From Porphyromonadaceae bacterium UBA3318 (GTDB lineage: Bacteria > Bacteroidota > Bacteroidia > Bacteroidales > Muribaculaceae), in contig DESI01000043.1 in NCBI GenBank assembly GCA_002361235.1, positions 1 through 14,995 on the forward strand: a stretch of DNA of 14,995 bases. The letters run 5' to 3'. A program made the position numbers and the translations under genes. The notes below the pieces were generated by a model. It was not told where the DNA came from. It did no database searches and was given only the letters and a program-made list of their open reading frames with translations. Shown here one piece after another: positions 6,607-12,782 of the stretch (positions within the stretch are counted from its first letter, which is position 1; the number at the start of each line of letters is the position of its first letter).

Positions 6607-6635
6607 ACCCCGCATCGACGTTAAGAAATAGATAA

Positions 6636-6668
6636 CCATCTCGGATCCCGCAAGGGTGTCCGAGGTGG
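6636..6668 (+). terminator. Stem-loop with GNRA loop between rpsN and rpsH
   Basis: CCATCTCGGA (6636-6645) pairs with TCCGAGGTGG (6659-6668), 10 bp with one wobble. An inner CCC/GGG helix is capped by GCAA, a GNRA tetraloop. The stem is strong, but the sequence after it has only short T runs (AGTTTTAATGTTTTAA, from 6681). It may be a terminator of the rpmC-rpsN unit, a processing site, or a leader element for rpsH. Confidence 0.5.
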
Positions 6669-6669
6669 C

Positions 6670-6701
6670 TTCGACATGAGAGTTTTAATGTTTTAATATT
6701 G
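6670..6701 (+). promoter_or_regulatory. Weak Bacteroidetes-type promoter before rpsH
   Basis: TAATATTG (6694-6701) matches TAnnTTTG at all but one fixed position, and TTCG (6670-6673) is a one-mismatch -33 element at the good spacing of 20 nt. Transcription would start near 6708, about 22 nt before rpsH. The motif is degenerate in an AT-rich stretch, so chance is a real alternative. Confidence 0.3.
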
Positions 6702-6729
6702 TTCGGTAAATCTGAATCAATTAATTACA

Positions 6730-7128
6730 ATGACTGATCCGATAGCAGATTATTTGACAAGACTGCGGAATGCCATCATGGCGGGTCACCGCGTGGTGGA
6801 GATTCCCACGTCTAAGATGAAGAGGGAGATCACAAAGATCCTCTTCGACCAAGGCTACATCCTGAACTACAAGTTCGATGACACGAACGCTCCGAAGGGT
6901 GTGATCAAGATTGCCTTGAAGTATGATCCGGTGGACAAGGTAAGCGCCATCACCAACCTGCACCGCGTTTCGCGTCCGGGTTTGCGCCAGTACACCGGTT
7001 ACAAGGACATGCCCCGCGTTCTGAACGGCCTGGGCATCGCGATTCTGAGCACCTCCCAGGGTGTGATGACCAACAAGGAAGCAGCCGAGCGCAAGATCGG
7101 CGGCGAAGTATTGTGTTACGTATATTAA
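6730..7128 (+). CDS. rpsH: 30S ribosomal protein uS8
   Basis: S8 binds helix 21 of 16S rRNA and is a primary assembly protein of the central domain. The protein is 132 aa. The N-terminus MTDPIADYLTRLRNAIMAGH is canonical. The C-terminal RNA-binding block RVLNGLGIAILSTSQGVMTN (96-115) holds the STSxGVMTxxEA signature, continuing KEAAERKIGGEVLCYVY. In E. coli S8 represses its own operon. The structured 172 bp directly upstream is a natural place to look for an equivalent here, but that is inference. Confidence 0.98.
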   Translation: MTDPIADYLTRLRNAIMAGHRVVEIPTSKMKREITKILFDQGYILNYKFDDTNAPKGVIKIALKYDPVDKVSAITNLHRVSRPGLRQYTGYKDMPRVLNGLGIAILSTSQGVMTNKEAAERKIGGEVLCYVY

Positions 7129-7133
7129 CGGAA

Positions 7134-7139
7134 GGAGGT
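7134..7139 (+). promoter_or_regulatory. Near-perfect Shine-Dalgarno before rplF
   Basis: AAGGAGGT (7132-7139) stands 4 nt before the rplF ATG at 7144, with GGAGG 5 nt away. It is the full complement of the usual 16S rRNA 3' end. Bacteroidetes genes seldom have such a site, because their ribosomes hide the anti-Shine-Dalgarno. Most starts in this window have A-rich leaders instead. Confidence 0.7.
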
Positions 7140-7143
7140 AATT

Positions 7144-7698
7144 ATGTCAAGAATAGGAAAGGCACCGATTGCAATACCTGCCGGCGTAACGGTAACGGTC
7201 AAGGGAAATGACGTAACGGTCAAGGGCCCGAAGGGAGAACTGAGCCAGACGGTAAATCCGGACATCGCCGTAGAGGTGAAGGACGGACATGTATATGTGA
7301 CTCGTCCGAGCGACGACAAGGAGCACCGCTCGCTTCACGGTCTGTACCGCGCGCTGATCCACAACATGGTTGTAGGCGTGTCGGAGGGCTACAAGAAGGA
7401 GATGGAGCTGGTGGGCGTAGGTTATCGCGCCACGGCCACGGGCCAGGTTCTGGAGCTCGCGCTGGGATTCAGCCACGCTATCTATATCAAGCTTCCCAAG
7501 GAGATCAAGGTAGAAGCCAAGACAGAGCGTAACAAGAACCCGCTGATAATACTGGAGAGCAGCGACAAGCAGCTTCTGGGCCAGGTATGTGCCAAGATCC
7601 GCTCGCTGCGCAAGCCGGAACCCTACAAGGGCAAAGGTATCAAGTTTGTGGGCGAGATTATCCGTCGCAAGTCCGGCAAGTCGGCTAACGCTAAATAA
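7144..7698 (+). CDS. rplF: 50S ribosomal protein uL6
   Basis: L6 lies at the base of the L7/L12 stalk near the factor-binding site and the sarcin-ricin loop. The 184-aa protein starts MSRIGKAPIAIPAGVTVTVK and has the two tandem L6 domains (about 10-80 and 88-165). The conserved LHGLYRALIHNMVVGVSEGY links them, and the C-terminal signature is PEPYKGKGIKFVGEIIRRKS. The VTVKG unit appears twice near the start (VTVKGNDVTVKGPKG), encoded by a 14-bp direct repeat 21 bp apart; this is common in the family. Confidence 0.98.
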   Translation: MSRIGKAPIAIPAGVTVTVKGNDVTVKGPKGELSQTVNPDIAVEVKDGHVYVTRPSDDKEHRSLHGLYRALIHNMVVGVSEGYKKEMELVGVGYRATATGQVLELALGFSHAIYIKLPKEIKVEAKTERNKNPLIILESSDKQLLGQVCAKIRSLRKPEPYKGKGIKFVGEIIRRKSGKSANAK

Positions 7699-7708
7699 TT
7701 GAAGCATT

Positions 7709-8050
7709 ATGGTATCCAAGATAGCAAGAAGAAATAAGATCAAGACCCGCATACGCGGCAAGGTGTCCGGCACGGCCGAGCGTCCGCGCATGACGGTGTT
7801 CCGCTCGAACAAGAGCATATACGTGCAGCTTGTAGACGACCTGAAGGGCGCCACTCTGGCGTCGGCTTCGTCCAAGGGACTCGAGGGAGGCACAAAGACA
7901 GAGATCGCGGCCAAGGTAGGCGAGGCCATCGCAGGCAAAGCCAAGGAGCAGGGTATCGAGACGGTAGTGTTCGACCGTAACGGCTACCTGTACCATGGAC
8001 GTGTAAAATCATTGGCAGACGCAGCCCGCAAGGGAGGCCTTAAATTTTAA
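7709..8050 (+). CDS. rplR: 50S ribosomal protein uL18
   Basis: L18 carries 5S rRNA into the large subunit together with L5. The protein is 113 aa. It opens with a basic arm (KIARRNKIKTRIRGKVSGTA), followed by RPRMTVFRSNKSIYVQLVDD and the C-terminal VVFDRNGYLYHGRVKSLADA with ARKGGLKF. These are the standard L18 blocks. It sits 10 bp after rplF and 8 bp before rpsE in the normal spc order. Confidence 0.98.
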   Translation: MVSKIARRNKIKTRIRGKVSGTAERPRMTVFRSNKSIYVQLVDDLKGATLASASSKGLEGGTKTEIAAKVGEAIAGKAKEQGIETVVFDRNGYLYHGRVKSLADAARKGGLKF

Positions 8051-8058
8051 CAGGAATC

Positions 8059-8580
8059 ATGGCAAAGAAGAACAATCAGGTAAAGACGACTAATGATTTG
8101 GAATTGCAGGATCGCCTGGTGGCCATCAACCGCGTTACCAAGGTAACCAAGGGTGGACGGGCGTTCAGTTTCGCGGCTATCGTCGTGGTCGGCAACGGCG
8201 ACGGCATCATCGGCTGGGGACTGGGCAAGGCCAACGAAGTTACGGCAGCCATCGCCAAGGGCGTTGAGGCAGCCAAGAAGAATCTTATCAAGGTGCCTGT
8301 GTACAAGGGCACGATTCCCCACGAGGTGAACGCCAAGTTCGGCGGCTCGCGCATCTTCCTGAAGCCCGCATCGGAAGGTACCGGAGTTAAGGCCGGTGGC
8401 GCTATGCGTGCCGTTCTGGAGAGCGTAGGCGTGACCGACGTGCTGGCCAAGTCTAAAGGCAGCTCCAACCCCCACAACCTGGTGAAGGCTACCATCGAGG
8501 CTCTCGGCGAACTCCGCAGCCCGGCTCAGATAGCCAAGCAGCGCAGCATACCCGTGGAGAAAGTGTTTAACGGCAAATAA
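8059..8580 (+). CDS. rpsE: 30S ribosomal protein uS5
   Basis: S5 lies at the mRNA entry site and affects decoding accuracy; changes in its loop give spectinomycin resistance in other bacteria. The 173-aa protein has the double-stranded RNA-binding-like N-domain with INRVTKVTKGGRAFSFAAIV and GDGIIGWGLGKANEVTAAIA. The C-domain has GSRIFLKPASEGTGVKAGGA and VLAKSKGSSNPHNLVKATIE. The VTKGGRAFSF loop is intact, with no sign of the changes that give spectinomycin resistance. Confidence 0.98.
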   Translation: MAKKNNQVKTTNDLELQDRLVAINRVTKVTKGGRAFSFAAIVVVGNGDGIIGWGLGKANEVTAAIAKGVEAAKKNLIKVPVYKGTIPHEVNAKFGGSRIFLKPASEGTGVKAGGAMRAVLESVGVTDVLAKSKGSSNPHNLVKATIEALGELRSPAQIAKQRSIPVEKVFNGK

Positions 8581-8591
8581 TTTGCAAGGAA

Positions 8592-8771
8592 ATGGCACAG
8601 ATTAAAATCACACAGATAAAGAGCCGCATCAACTGCCCCAAGGTGCAGAAGGAAACACTGGACGCACTCGGACTGCACAAGATGCACCACACCGTGGTGA
8701 AGGAAGACACTCCCTCGATCCGCGGCATGATCAAGACAGTACACCACCTGGTGGAAGTAACGAACATCTAA
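8592..8771 (+). CDS. rpmD: 50S ribosomal protein uL30
   Basis: L30 is a small alpha/beta protein that binds 23S rRNA near the 5S region. This short gene has 59 codons plus TAA. It starts MAQIKITQIKSRINCPKVQK, the family's KITxxKSxIxxxxxQxxTLxALGL pattern. It continues with TLDALGLHKMHHTVVKEDT, then SIRGMIKTVHHLVEV. AAGGA stands 2 nt before the ATG. Position between rpsE and rplO is the canonical place for rpmD. Confidence 0.97.
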   Translation: MAQIKITQIKSRINCPKVQKETLDALGLHKMHHTVVKEDTPSIRGMIKTVHHLVEVTNI

Positions 8772-8784
8772 GAAGACGAAGGAA

Positions 8785-9231
8785 ATGGAATTGCATAATT
8801 TACAGCCGGCTGTAGGCAGCAATAAGAAGAACAAGCGCGTAGGACGTGGCACGGGATCGGGCTACGGCGGTACATCGACACGCGGACACAAGGGCGCAAA
8901 GTCGCGTTCCGGCTACAAGCGTAAGATCGGCTTCGAGGGCGGTCAGATGCCTCTGCAGCGTCGTGTGCCGAAGTTCGGCTTCAAGAACATCAACCGTGTG
9001 GAGTACAAGGCCATCAACCTTGATGCCCTCGAGACACTGGCGGAGGCCGCCGGTCTGGAGCGCATCGACGTTCAGGCACTGCGCGACGCCGGCTTGGTGA
9101 ACAAGAACGCCAAGGTGAAGGTGCTGGGCAACGGCTCCCTCACACACAAGCTCGAGGTGGAGGCCGACGCCTTCTCGAAGAAGGCCGAGGAAGCCATCAC
9201 GGCTGCCGGTGGCACAGTAGTGAAAAAATAA
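8785..9231 (+). CDS. rplO: 50S ribosomal protein uL15
   Basis: L15 is a late-assembly protein that threads a long basic arm into 23S rRNA. The protein is 148 aa. The N-terminal extension is rich in Gly, Arg and Lys: LHNLQPAVGSNKKNKRVGRG followed by TGSGYGGTSTRGHKGAKSRS and GFEGGQMPLQRRVPKFGF, the L15 signature. The globular half contains VKVLGNGSLTHKLEVEADAF. It comes 12 bp before secY, the usual neighbour. Confidence 0.98.
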   Translation: MELHNLQPAVGSNKKNKRVGRGTGSGYGGTSTRGHKGAKSRSGYKRKIGFEGGQMPLQRRVPKFGFKNINRVEYKAINLDALETLAEAAGLERIDVQALRDAGLVNKNAKVKVLGNGSLTHKLEVEADAFSKKAEEAITAAGGTVVKK

Positions 9232-9243
9232 CCGACTCTCACA

Positions 9244-10581
9244 ATGGGATTTACTAAAACAATCAAGAACATCTGGAGCATCGAGGATCTGCGCAAGCGC
9301 ATCGGCATCACGCTGCTGCTTGTCATCATCTATCGGTTCGGATGTTATGTAGTGCTGCCGGGCATCAATCCGGACGAGCTCGTGGCCCTGAAGAATTTCA
9401 CGGCCGACGGTCTGATGCAGCTGCTCGACATGTTCTCGGGCGGTGCGTTCTCACAGGCCTCCATCTTTGCGTTGGGTATCATGCCGTACATCACGGCATC
9501 GATCGTAATCCAGCTGCTGGGCATGGTTCTGCCAGCCTTCCAGAAGATGCAGCGCGAGGGCGAGAGCGGCCGGATGAAGCTGAACCAGTACACACGCTAT
9601 CTGACAGTGCTGATTCTGGCTCTGCAGGGTCCCGCTTACCTGATGAACCTGAAATACCAGGTGCAGGCTGCCGGCGGTCATGTCGAGCTGGGCATGATGT
9701 CCATCATCTTCATGACGATCGTGATGGCCGCAGGCTCCATGTTCATCATGTGGCTGGGCGAGCGCATCGACCAGAAGGGCGTGGGCAACGGTATCTCGTT
9801 CATAATCCTCATCGGTATCATAGCGCGCCTCCCGGAGTCCTTCATGCAGGAGTTCACAGGACGCCTGATGAACTCGGCCGGCGGCGGTCTGGTGCTGTTC
9901 CTGGTGGAGATCGTGATCCTGCTTGCCGTCATAGCCGGTGCGGTTCTGCTGGTGCAGGGCACACGCAAGGTTCCCGTACAGTATGCCAAGAAAGTGGTGG
10001 GCAACAAGCAATATGGCGGCGCGCGCAACTACATTCCCCTCAAGGTGAATGCAGCCGGCGTGATGCCTATCATCTTCGCTCAGGCCATCATGTTCATCCC
10101 CGTCACGCTGATCGGCTTCCGTCAGGAGCAGACCGGTTTCTTCGGCGCGATGACCGACATGTACGGATTCTGGTATAACTTTGTATATTTCCTGATGATC
10201 GTGGCGTTCACGTATTTCTATACGGCGATCACGGTGCGTCCGGCGCAGATGGCCGAGGAGATGAAGCGCAACAACGGATTCATCCCCGGCGTGAAGCCCG
10301 GCAAGCCTACCGTCGATTATCTTGATTCGATCATGTCGCGTATCACGCTTCCGGGCTCCATCTTCCTGGGCATCGTGGCCATACTTCCGGCCATCGCCCA
10401 TGTATGCGGCCTGAACCGCAGCTTCGCATCCTTCTTCGGCGGCACGTCGCTGCTGATTATGGTGGGTGTGATCCTGGATACGCTGCGCATCATCGAGGGT
10501 CACCTGCTGATGCACCGTTACGACGGTCTGATGAAGGACGGCCGCATCAAGGGACGTACCACAGGCAACGGAGCTTTCTGA
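9244..10581 (+). CDS. secY: Protein translocase channel subunit SecY
   Basis: SecY is the inner-membrane pore of the Sec system, exporting and inserting proteins with SecE, SecG and SecA. The 445-aa protein has about ten hydrophobic segments, starting at about residues 19-38, 150-170, 183-194 and 216-238. The plug region follows MFSGGAFSQASIFALGIMPY (63-82). The long cytoplasmic loop C5 has NGFIPGVKPGKPTVDYL (344-360). Here Lys351 stands where E. coli has the functionally important Arg357, which I believe is common in Bacteroidetes. Loop C6 and the tail (DTLRIIEGHLLMHRYDG, then IKGR) are conserved. Confidence 0.98.
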   Translation: MGFTKTIKNIWSIEDLRKRIGITLLLVIIYRFGCYVVLPGINPDELVALKNFTADGLMQLLDMFSGGAFSQASIFALGIMPYITASIVIQLLGMVLPAFQKMQREGESGRMKLNQYTRYLTVLILALQGPAYLMNLKYQVQAAGGHVELGMMSIIFMTIVMAAGSMFIMWLGERIDQKGVGNGISFIILIGIIARLPESFMQEFTGRLMNSAGGGLVLFLVEIVILLAVIAGAVLLVQGTRKVPVQYAKKVVGNKQYGGARNYIPLKVNAAGVMPIIFAQAIMFIPVTLIGFRQEQTGFFGAMTDMYGFWYNFVYFLMIVAFTYFYTAITVRPAQMAEEMKRNNGFIPGVKPGKPTVDYLDSIMSRITLPGSIFLGIVAILPAIAHVCGLNRSFASFFGGTSLLIMVGVILDTLRIIEGHLLMHRYDGLMKDGRIKGRTTGNGAF

Positions 10582-10597
10582 TACAGGAGAGAATAAG

Positions 10598-11398
10598 ATG
10601 ATATACGTCAAGACGGCGGAAGAGATAGAGAAGATGCGGCTGGCCTCGGAATTGGTGAGCCGCACTCTCGGCGAGGTGGCCAAGTGGGTGAAGCCCGGTG
10701 AGACCACCCATCGTCTGGACTCCATAGCACGCGAGTTTATCCTCGACAACGGGGGTAAGCCCGCTTGCCTGGGGTACCAGGGATTCCCCGGCACCCTGTG
10801 TATCGAGGTGAACGAGACGGTGGTTCACGGATTTCCGTCGACCTATACGTTGCGCGAAGGCGACATCGTGGGCACGGACTGCGTGGCAGAACTGAACGGT
10901 TTCAACGGCGACAGCTGTTATACCTTTGCCGTGGGCGAGGTAGACGAGCAGAAGCGTCATCTTCTGGATGTGACTCTGCAGTCGCTGTACGTAGGCATAG
11001 AGCAGGCCCGTGCGGGCAAGCGCATAGGCGACATCGCCAATGCGGTGCAGACCTGGAGCGAGCGCCGCGGCCTGAGCGTGGTGCGCGAGATGTGCGGCCA
11101 CGGCATAGGGCGGAGCATGCACGAGGATCCCGAGGTGCCCAACTACGGACGCCGCGGAATCGGCCCGATGCTGAAACCCGGAATGTGCATCTGCATCGAA
11201 CCCATGATCAACGCCGGAAGCAAGAACATAGTGATAGCGCAGAACGGCTGGGAATGCCGCACGCGCGACCGCAAGCCCTCGGCCCACTTCGAGCACACGC
11301 TGCTCATAACCGAGGACGCTCCGGAGATACTCACCACCTTCCGCTACATAGAGGAGGCCTTAGGCATCCCCGTATCGGGCGACCGCCTGCAGGCGTAA
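10598..11398 (+). CDS. map: Type I methionine aminopeptidase
   Basis: This enzyme removes the initiator methionine from new proteins at the ribosome. The 266-aa pita-bread fold carries all expected metal ligands: Asp94 (GTDCVAELN), Asp105 (FNGDSCYTF), His168 (MCGHGIG), Glu201 (CIEPM) and Glu232 (HFEHTLLI). The catalytic His77 (ETVVHGFPS) and His175 are also present. It is close to the E. coli length, with no N-terminal zinc-finger extension. AGGAGAG precedes the ATG, with GGAG ending 8 nt away. Lying between secY and infA is common in Bacteroidetes; adk, often beside it in other phyla, is absent. Confidence 0.97.
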   Translation: MIYVKTAEEIEKMRLASELVSRTLGEVAKWVKPGETTHRLDSIAREFILDNGGKPACLGYQGFPGTLCIEVNETVVHGFPSTYTLREGDIVGTDCVAELNGFNGDSCYTFAVGEVDEQKRHLLDVTLQSLYVGIEQARAGKRIGDIANAVQTWSERRGLSVVREMCGHGIGRSMHEDPEVPNYGRRGIGPMLKPGMCICIEPMINAGSKNIVIAQNGWECRTRDRKPSAHFEHTLLITEDAPEILTTFRYIEEALGIPVSGDRLQA

Positions 11399-11431
11399 AC
11401 ATTTTAAGAATCGGAAAGCAAACAGACTAAT

Positions 11432-11650
11432 ATGGCAAAGCAAGCAGCTATAGAGCAAGACGGTGTAATTCTCGAGGCCCTGAGCAACGCGATGTTCCGC
11501 GTGGAACTGACCAACGGCCATCAGATCATGGCACACATATCGGGAAAGATGAGAATGCACTACATAAAAATCCTGCCCGGCGACAAGGTCAAGGTCGAGA
11601 TGTCGCCCTACGACCTGTCGAAAGGCAGAATATCATTCAGATACAAATAA
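11432..11650 (+). CDS. infA: Translation initiation factor IF-1
   Basis: IF-1 binds the ribosomal A site during initiation and helps IF-2 and IF-3. The 72-aa length is exact for the family. The single OB-fold has VILEALSNAMFRVELTNGHQ (residues 11-30), HISGKMRMHYIKILPGDKV and MSPYDLSKGRISFRYK, all conserved. Its A-rich leader contains CGGAAAGCAAAC and no clear Shine-Dalgarno. It sits 33 bp after map and 8 bp before rpmJ. Confidence 0.98.
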   Translation: MAKQAAIEQDGVILEALSNAMFRVELTNGHQIMAHISGKMRMHYIKILPGDKVKVEMSPYDLSKGRISFRYK

Positions 11651-11658
11651 TACCCAAT

Positions 11659-11775
11659 ATGAAAGTTAGAGCATCTGTAAAAAAGCGCACTCCCGACAGC
11701 AAAATCGTACGCCGCAAGGGGAGACTGTACGTGATTAACAAGAAGAATCCAAAATTAAAACAGCGTCAGGGCTAA
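11659..11775 (+). CDS. rpmJ: 50S ribosomal protein bL36, zinc-free form
   Basis: L36 is the smallest 50S protein, at the base of the stalk region. This 38-codon gene starts MKVRASVKKRTPDSKIVRRK and ends KNPKLKQRQG, with length and frame exactly those of the family. The four ligands of the zinc ribbon (three Cys and one His in most bacteria, near positions 11, 14, 27 and 33) are replaced by Thr, Ser, Asn and Leu. It is therefore a C-minus type that should not depend on zinc, as in other Bacteroidetes. Confidence 0.96.
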   Translation: MKVRASVKKRTPDSKIVRRKGRLYVINKKNPKLKQRQG

Positions 11776-11780
11776 CCTCG

Positions 11781-11812
11781 TTTCCAGGAATGGAGAAAAA
11801 TGGTTAACTTTG
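11781..11812 (+). promoter_or_regulatory. Bacteroidetes-type promoter before rpsM
   Basis: TAACTTTG (11805-11812) exactly fits the -7 element TAnnTTTG, and TTTC (11781-11784) fits the -33 element TTTG with one mismatch at 20 nt spacing. The predicted start near 11819 leaves a leader of about 20 nt before rpsM. It is the best promoter match I see in the window and would give rpsM-rplQ its own transcription start. Confidence 0.6.
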
Positions 11813-11837
11813 CACAAAAATAGATTAAAAGCTATAT

Positions 11838-12218
11838 ATGGCAGTAAGAATTGTCGGCGTAGATTTGCCGCAGAACAAACGAGGAGAGATAGCGTTGACG
11901 TATATCTTCGGCATCGGCCGGAGCTCGGCGGGCAAGATACTGGATGCCGCCGGAGTCGACAAGGACATCAAGGTTCAGGACTGGACCGACGCGCAGGCAG
12001 CCGCCGTGCGTGAGGAGATCCAGAAGAACTACAAGGTAGAGGGCGACCTTCGCACGGAGGTGCAGCTTAACATCAAGCGATTGATGGATATCGGCTGCTA
12101 CCGCGGCATCCGTCACCGTATCGGACTTCCGGTGCGCGGACAGAGCACGAAGAACAATGCCCGTACGCGCAAGGGCCGCAAGAAGACAGTGGCCAACAAG
12201 AAGAAAGCTACAAAATAA
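11838..12218 (+). CDS. rpsM: 30S ribosomal protein uS13
   Basis: S13 is in the 30S head and contacts P-site tRNA through its C-terminal tail and the 50S subunit through bridge B1. The protein is 126 aa. It begins MAVRIVGVDLPQNKRGEIAL, with a helix-two-turn-helix motif at TYIFGIGRSSAGKIL. The conserved RGIRHRIGLPVRGQSTKNNA and RTRKGRKKT follow, and the tail is Lys-rich. The leader is AT-rich and contains AAAATAGATTAA, also found before rpmC. A promoter lies just upstream. Confidence 0.98.
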   Translation: MAVRIVGVDLPQNKRGEIALTYIFGIGRSSAGKILDAAGVDKDIKVQDWTDAQAAAVREEIQKNYKVEGDLRTEVQLNIKRLMDIGCYRGIRHRIGLPVRGQSTKNNARTRKGRKKTVANKKKATK

Positions 12219-12229
12219 TAGAATAAGAA

Positions 12230-12619
12230 ATGGCAAAAAAGACAGTCGCAGCAAAGAAGAGGAATGTCAAGGTTGGCGCCAATGGCCAGCTTCATGTGCA
12301 TAGCTCCTTCAACAACATCATCGTGTGTCTTGCCAACAGCGAGGGCCAGGTAATCAGCTGGAGCTCGGCCGGCAAGATGGGCTTTAGAGGCTCAAAGAAG
12401 AACACTCCGTATGCAGCCCAGATGGCAGCACAGGATTGTGCGAAAGTAGCGTACGATCTGGGACTTCGCAAAGTAAAGGCATACGTCAAGGGACCGGGCA
12501 ACGGTCGCGAGGCTGCCATTCGCTTTGTGCACGGAGCCGGAATCGAGGTGACCGAGATTGTTGACGTTACTCCGCTTCCGCACAATGGATGTCGTCCTCC
12601 CAAGCGTCGTCGCGTATAA
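12230..12619 (+). CDS. rpsK: 30S ribosomal protein uS11
   Basis: S11 is on the platform of the 30S subunit by the mRNA exit and Shine-Dalgarno region. The protein is 129 aa. Key blocks are HVHSSFNNIIVCLANSEGQV, then SSAGKMGFRGSKKNTPYAAQ and LRKVKAYVKGPGNGREAAIR. It ends with VTPLPHNGCRPPKRRRV, the universal S11 tail. The last four sense codons and stop are nearly repeated 21 bp downstream in the same frame (12629-12640), a small tandem duplication of the 3' end. Confidence 0.98.
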   Translation: MAKKTVAAKKRNVKVGANGQLHVHSSFNNIIVCLANSEGQVISWSSAGKMGFRGSKKNTPYAAQMAAQDCAKVAYDLGLRKVKAYVKGPGNGREAAIRFVHGAGIEVTEIVDVTPLPHNGCRPPKRRRV

Positions 12620-12640
12620 TACCGGCGCCGTCGCGTATAA
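12608..12640 (+). repeat. Direct repeat of the rpsK 3' end
   Basis: CGTCGCGTATAA occurs at 12608-12619 (the rpsK end, Arg-Arg-Val-stop) and again at 12629-12640. The two are 21 bp apart, so the second copy is in the same frame and would give Tyr-(Arg)4-Val-stop if the first stop were read through. It looks like a short tandem duplication, or an earlier shift of the stop codon. Confidence 0.6.
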
Positions 12641-12704
12641 CAAAGGAAGACAAACAAAATAGCATACAAGACTTCCGTCCCGCTGAGCGCCCTGAATGCG
12701 AATA

Positions 12705-12733
12705 GACCCTCCCATAACTACCTCTCGAGGGTC
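12705..12733 (+). promoter_or_regulatory. Hairpin in the rpsK-rpsD gap
   Basis: GACCCTC (12705-12711) is an exact 7-bp inverted repeat of GAGGGTC (12727-12733), with a 15-nt loop. It lies in the 163-bp gap before rpsD. GC-rich sequence follows, with a possible second short pairing (GGCT 12736-12739 with AGCC 12753-12756). There is no T tract and no TAnnTTTG promoter in the gap, so a translational control element, for example an S4-binding leader, is a better reading than a terminator. Function is unproven. Confidence 0.35.
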
Positions 12734-12782
12734 GCGGCTGCGCTAAGGGGAAAGCCTCAAGGACACAACACAGAAGACAAAA

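Noticed and set aside
7192..7226. 14-bp direct repeat GTAACGGTCAAGGG in rplF
   Set aside because: It encodes the two VTVKG strands of L6, a normal family feature, so it is not a separate element.
7147..7944. Antisense frame of 265 codons opposite rplF and rplR
   Set aside because: It spans two certain genes, has no known family features and no start context of its own.
9342..10178. 278-codon + strand frame inside secY
   Set aside because: Shifted-frame shadow of secY with low-complexity Arg, His and Gly composition.
10582..10597. Missing adk between secY and map
   Set aside because: Absence of adk from this position is usual in Bacteroidetes, so I see no sign of deletion.
9451..10794. Long antisense open frame of 447 codons opposite secY and map
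   Set aside because: It is a mirror of GC-rich coding sequence, rich in His, Gln and Arg with no recognisable domain, and the + strand genes are certain.
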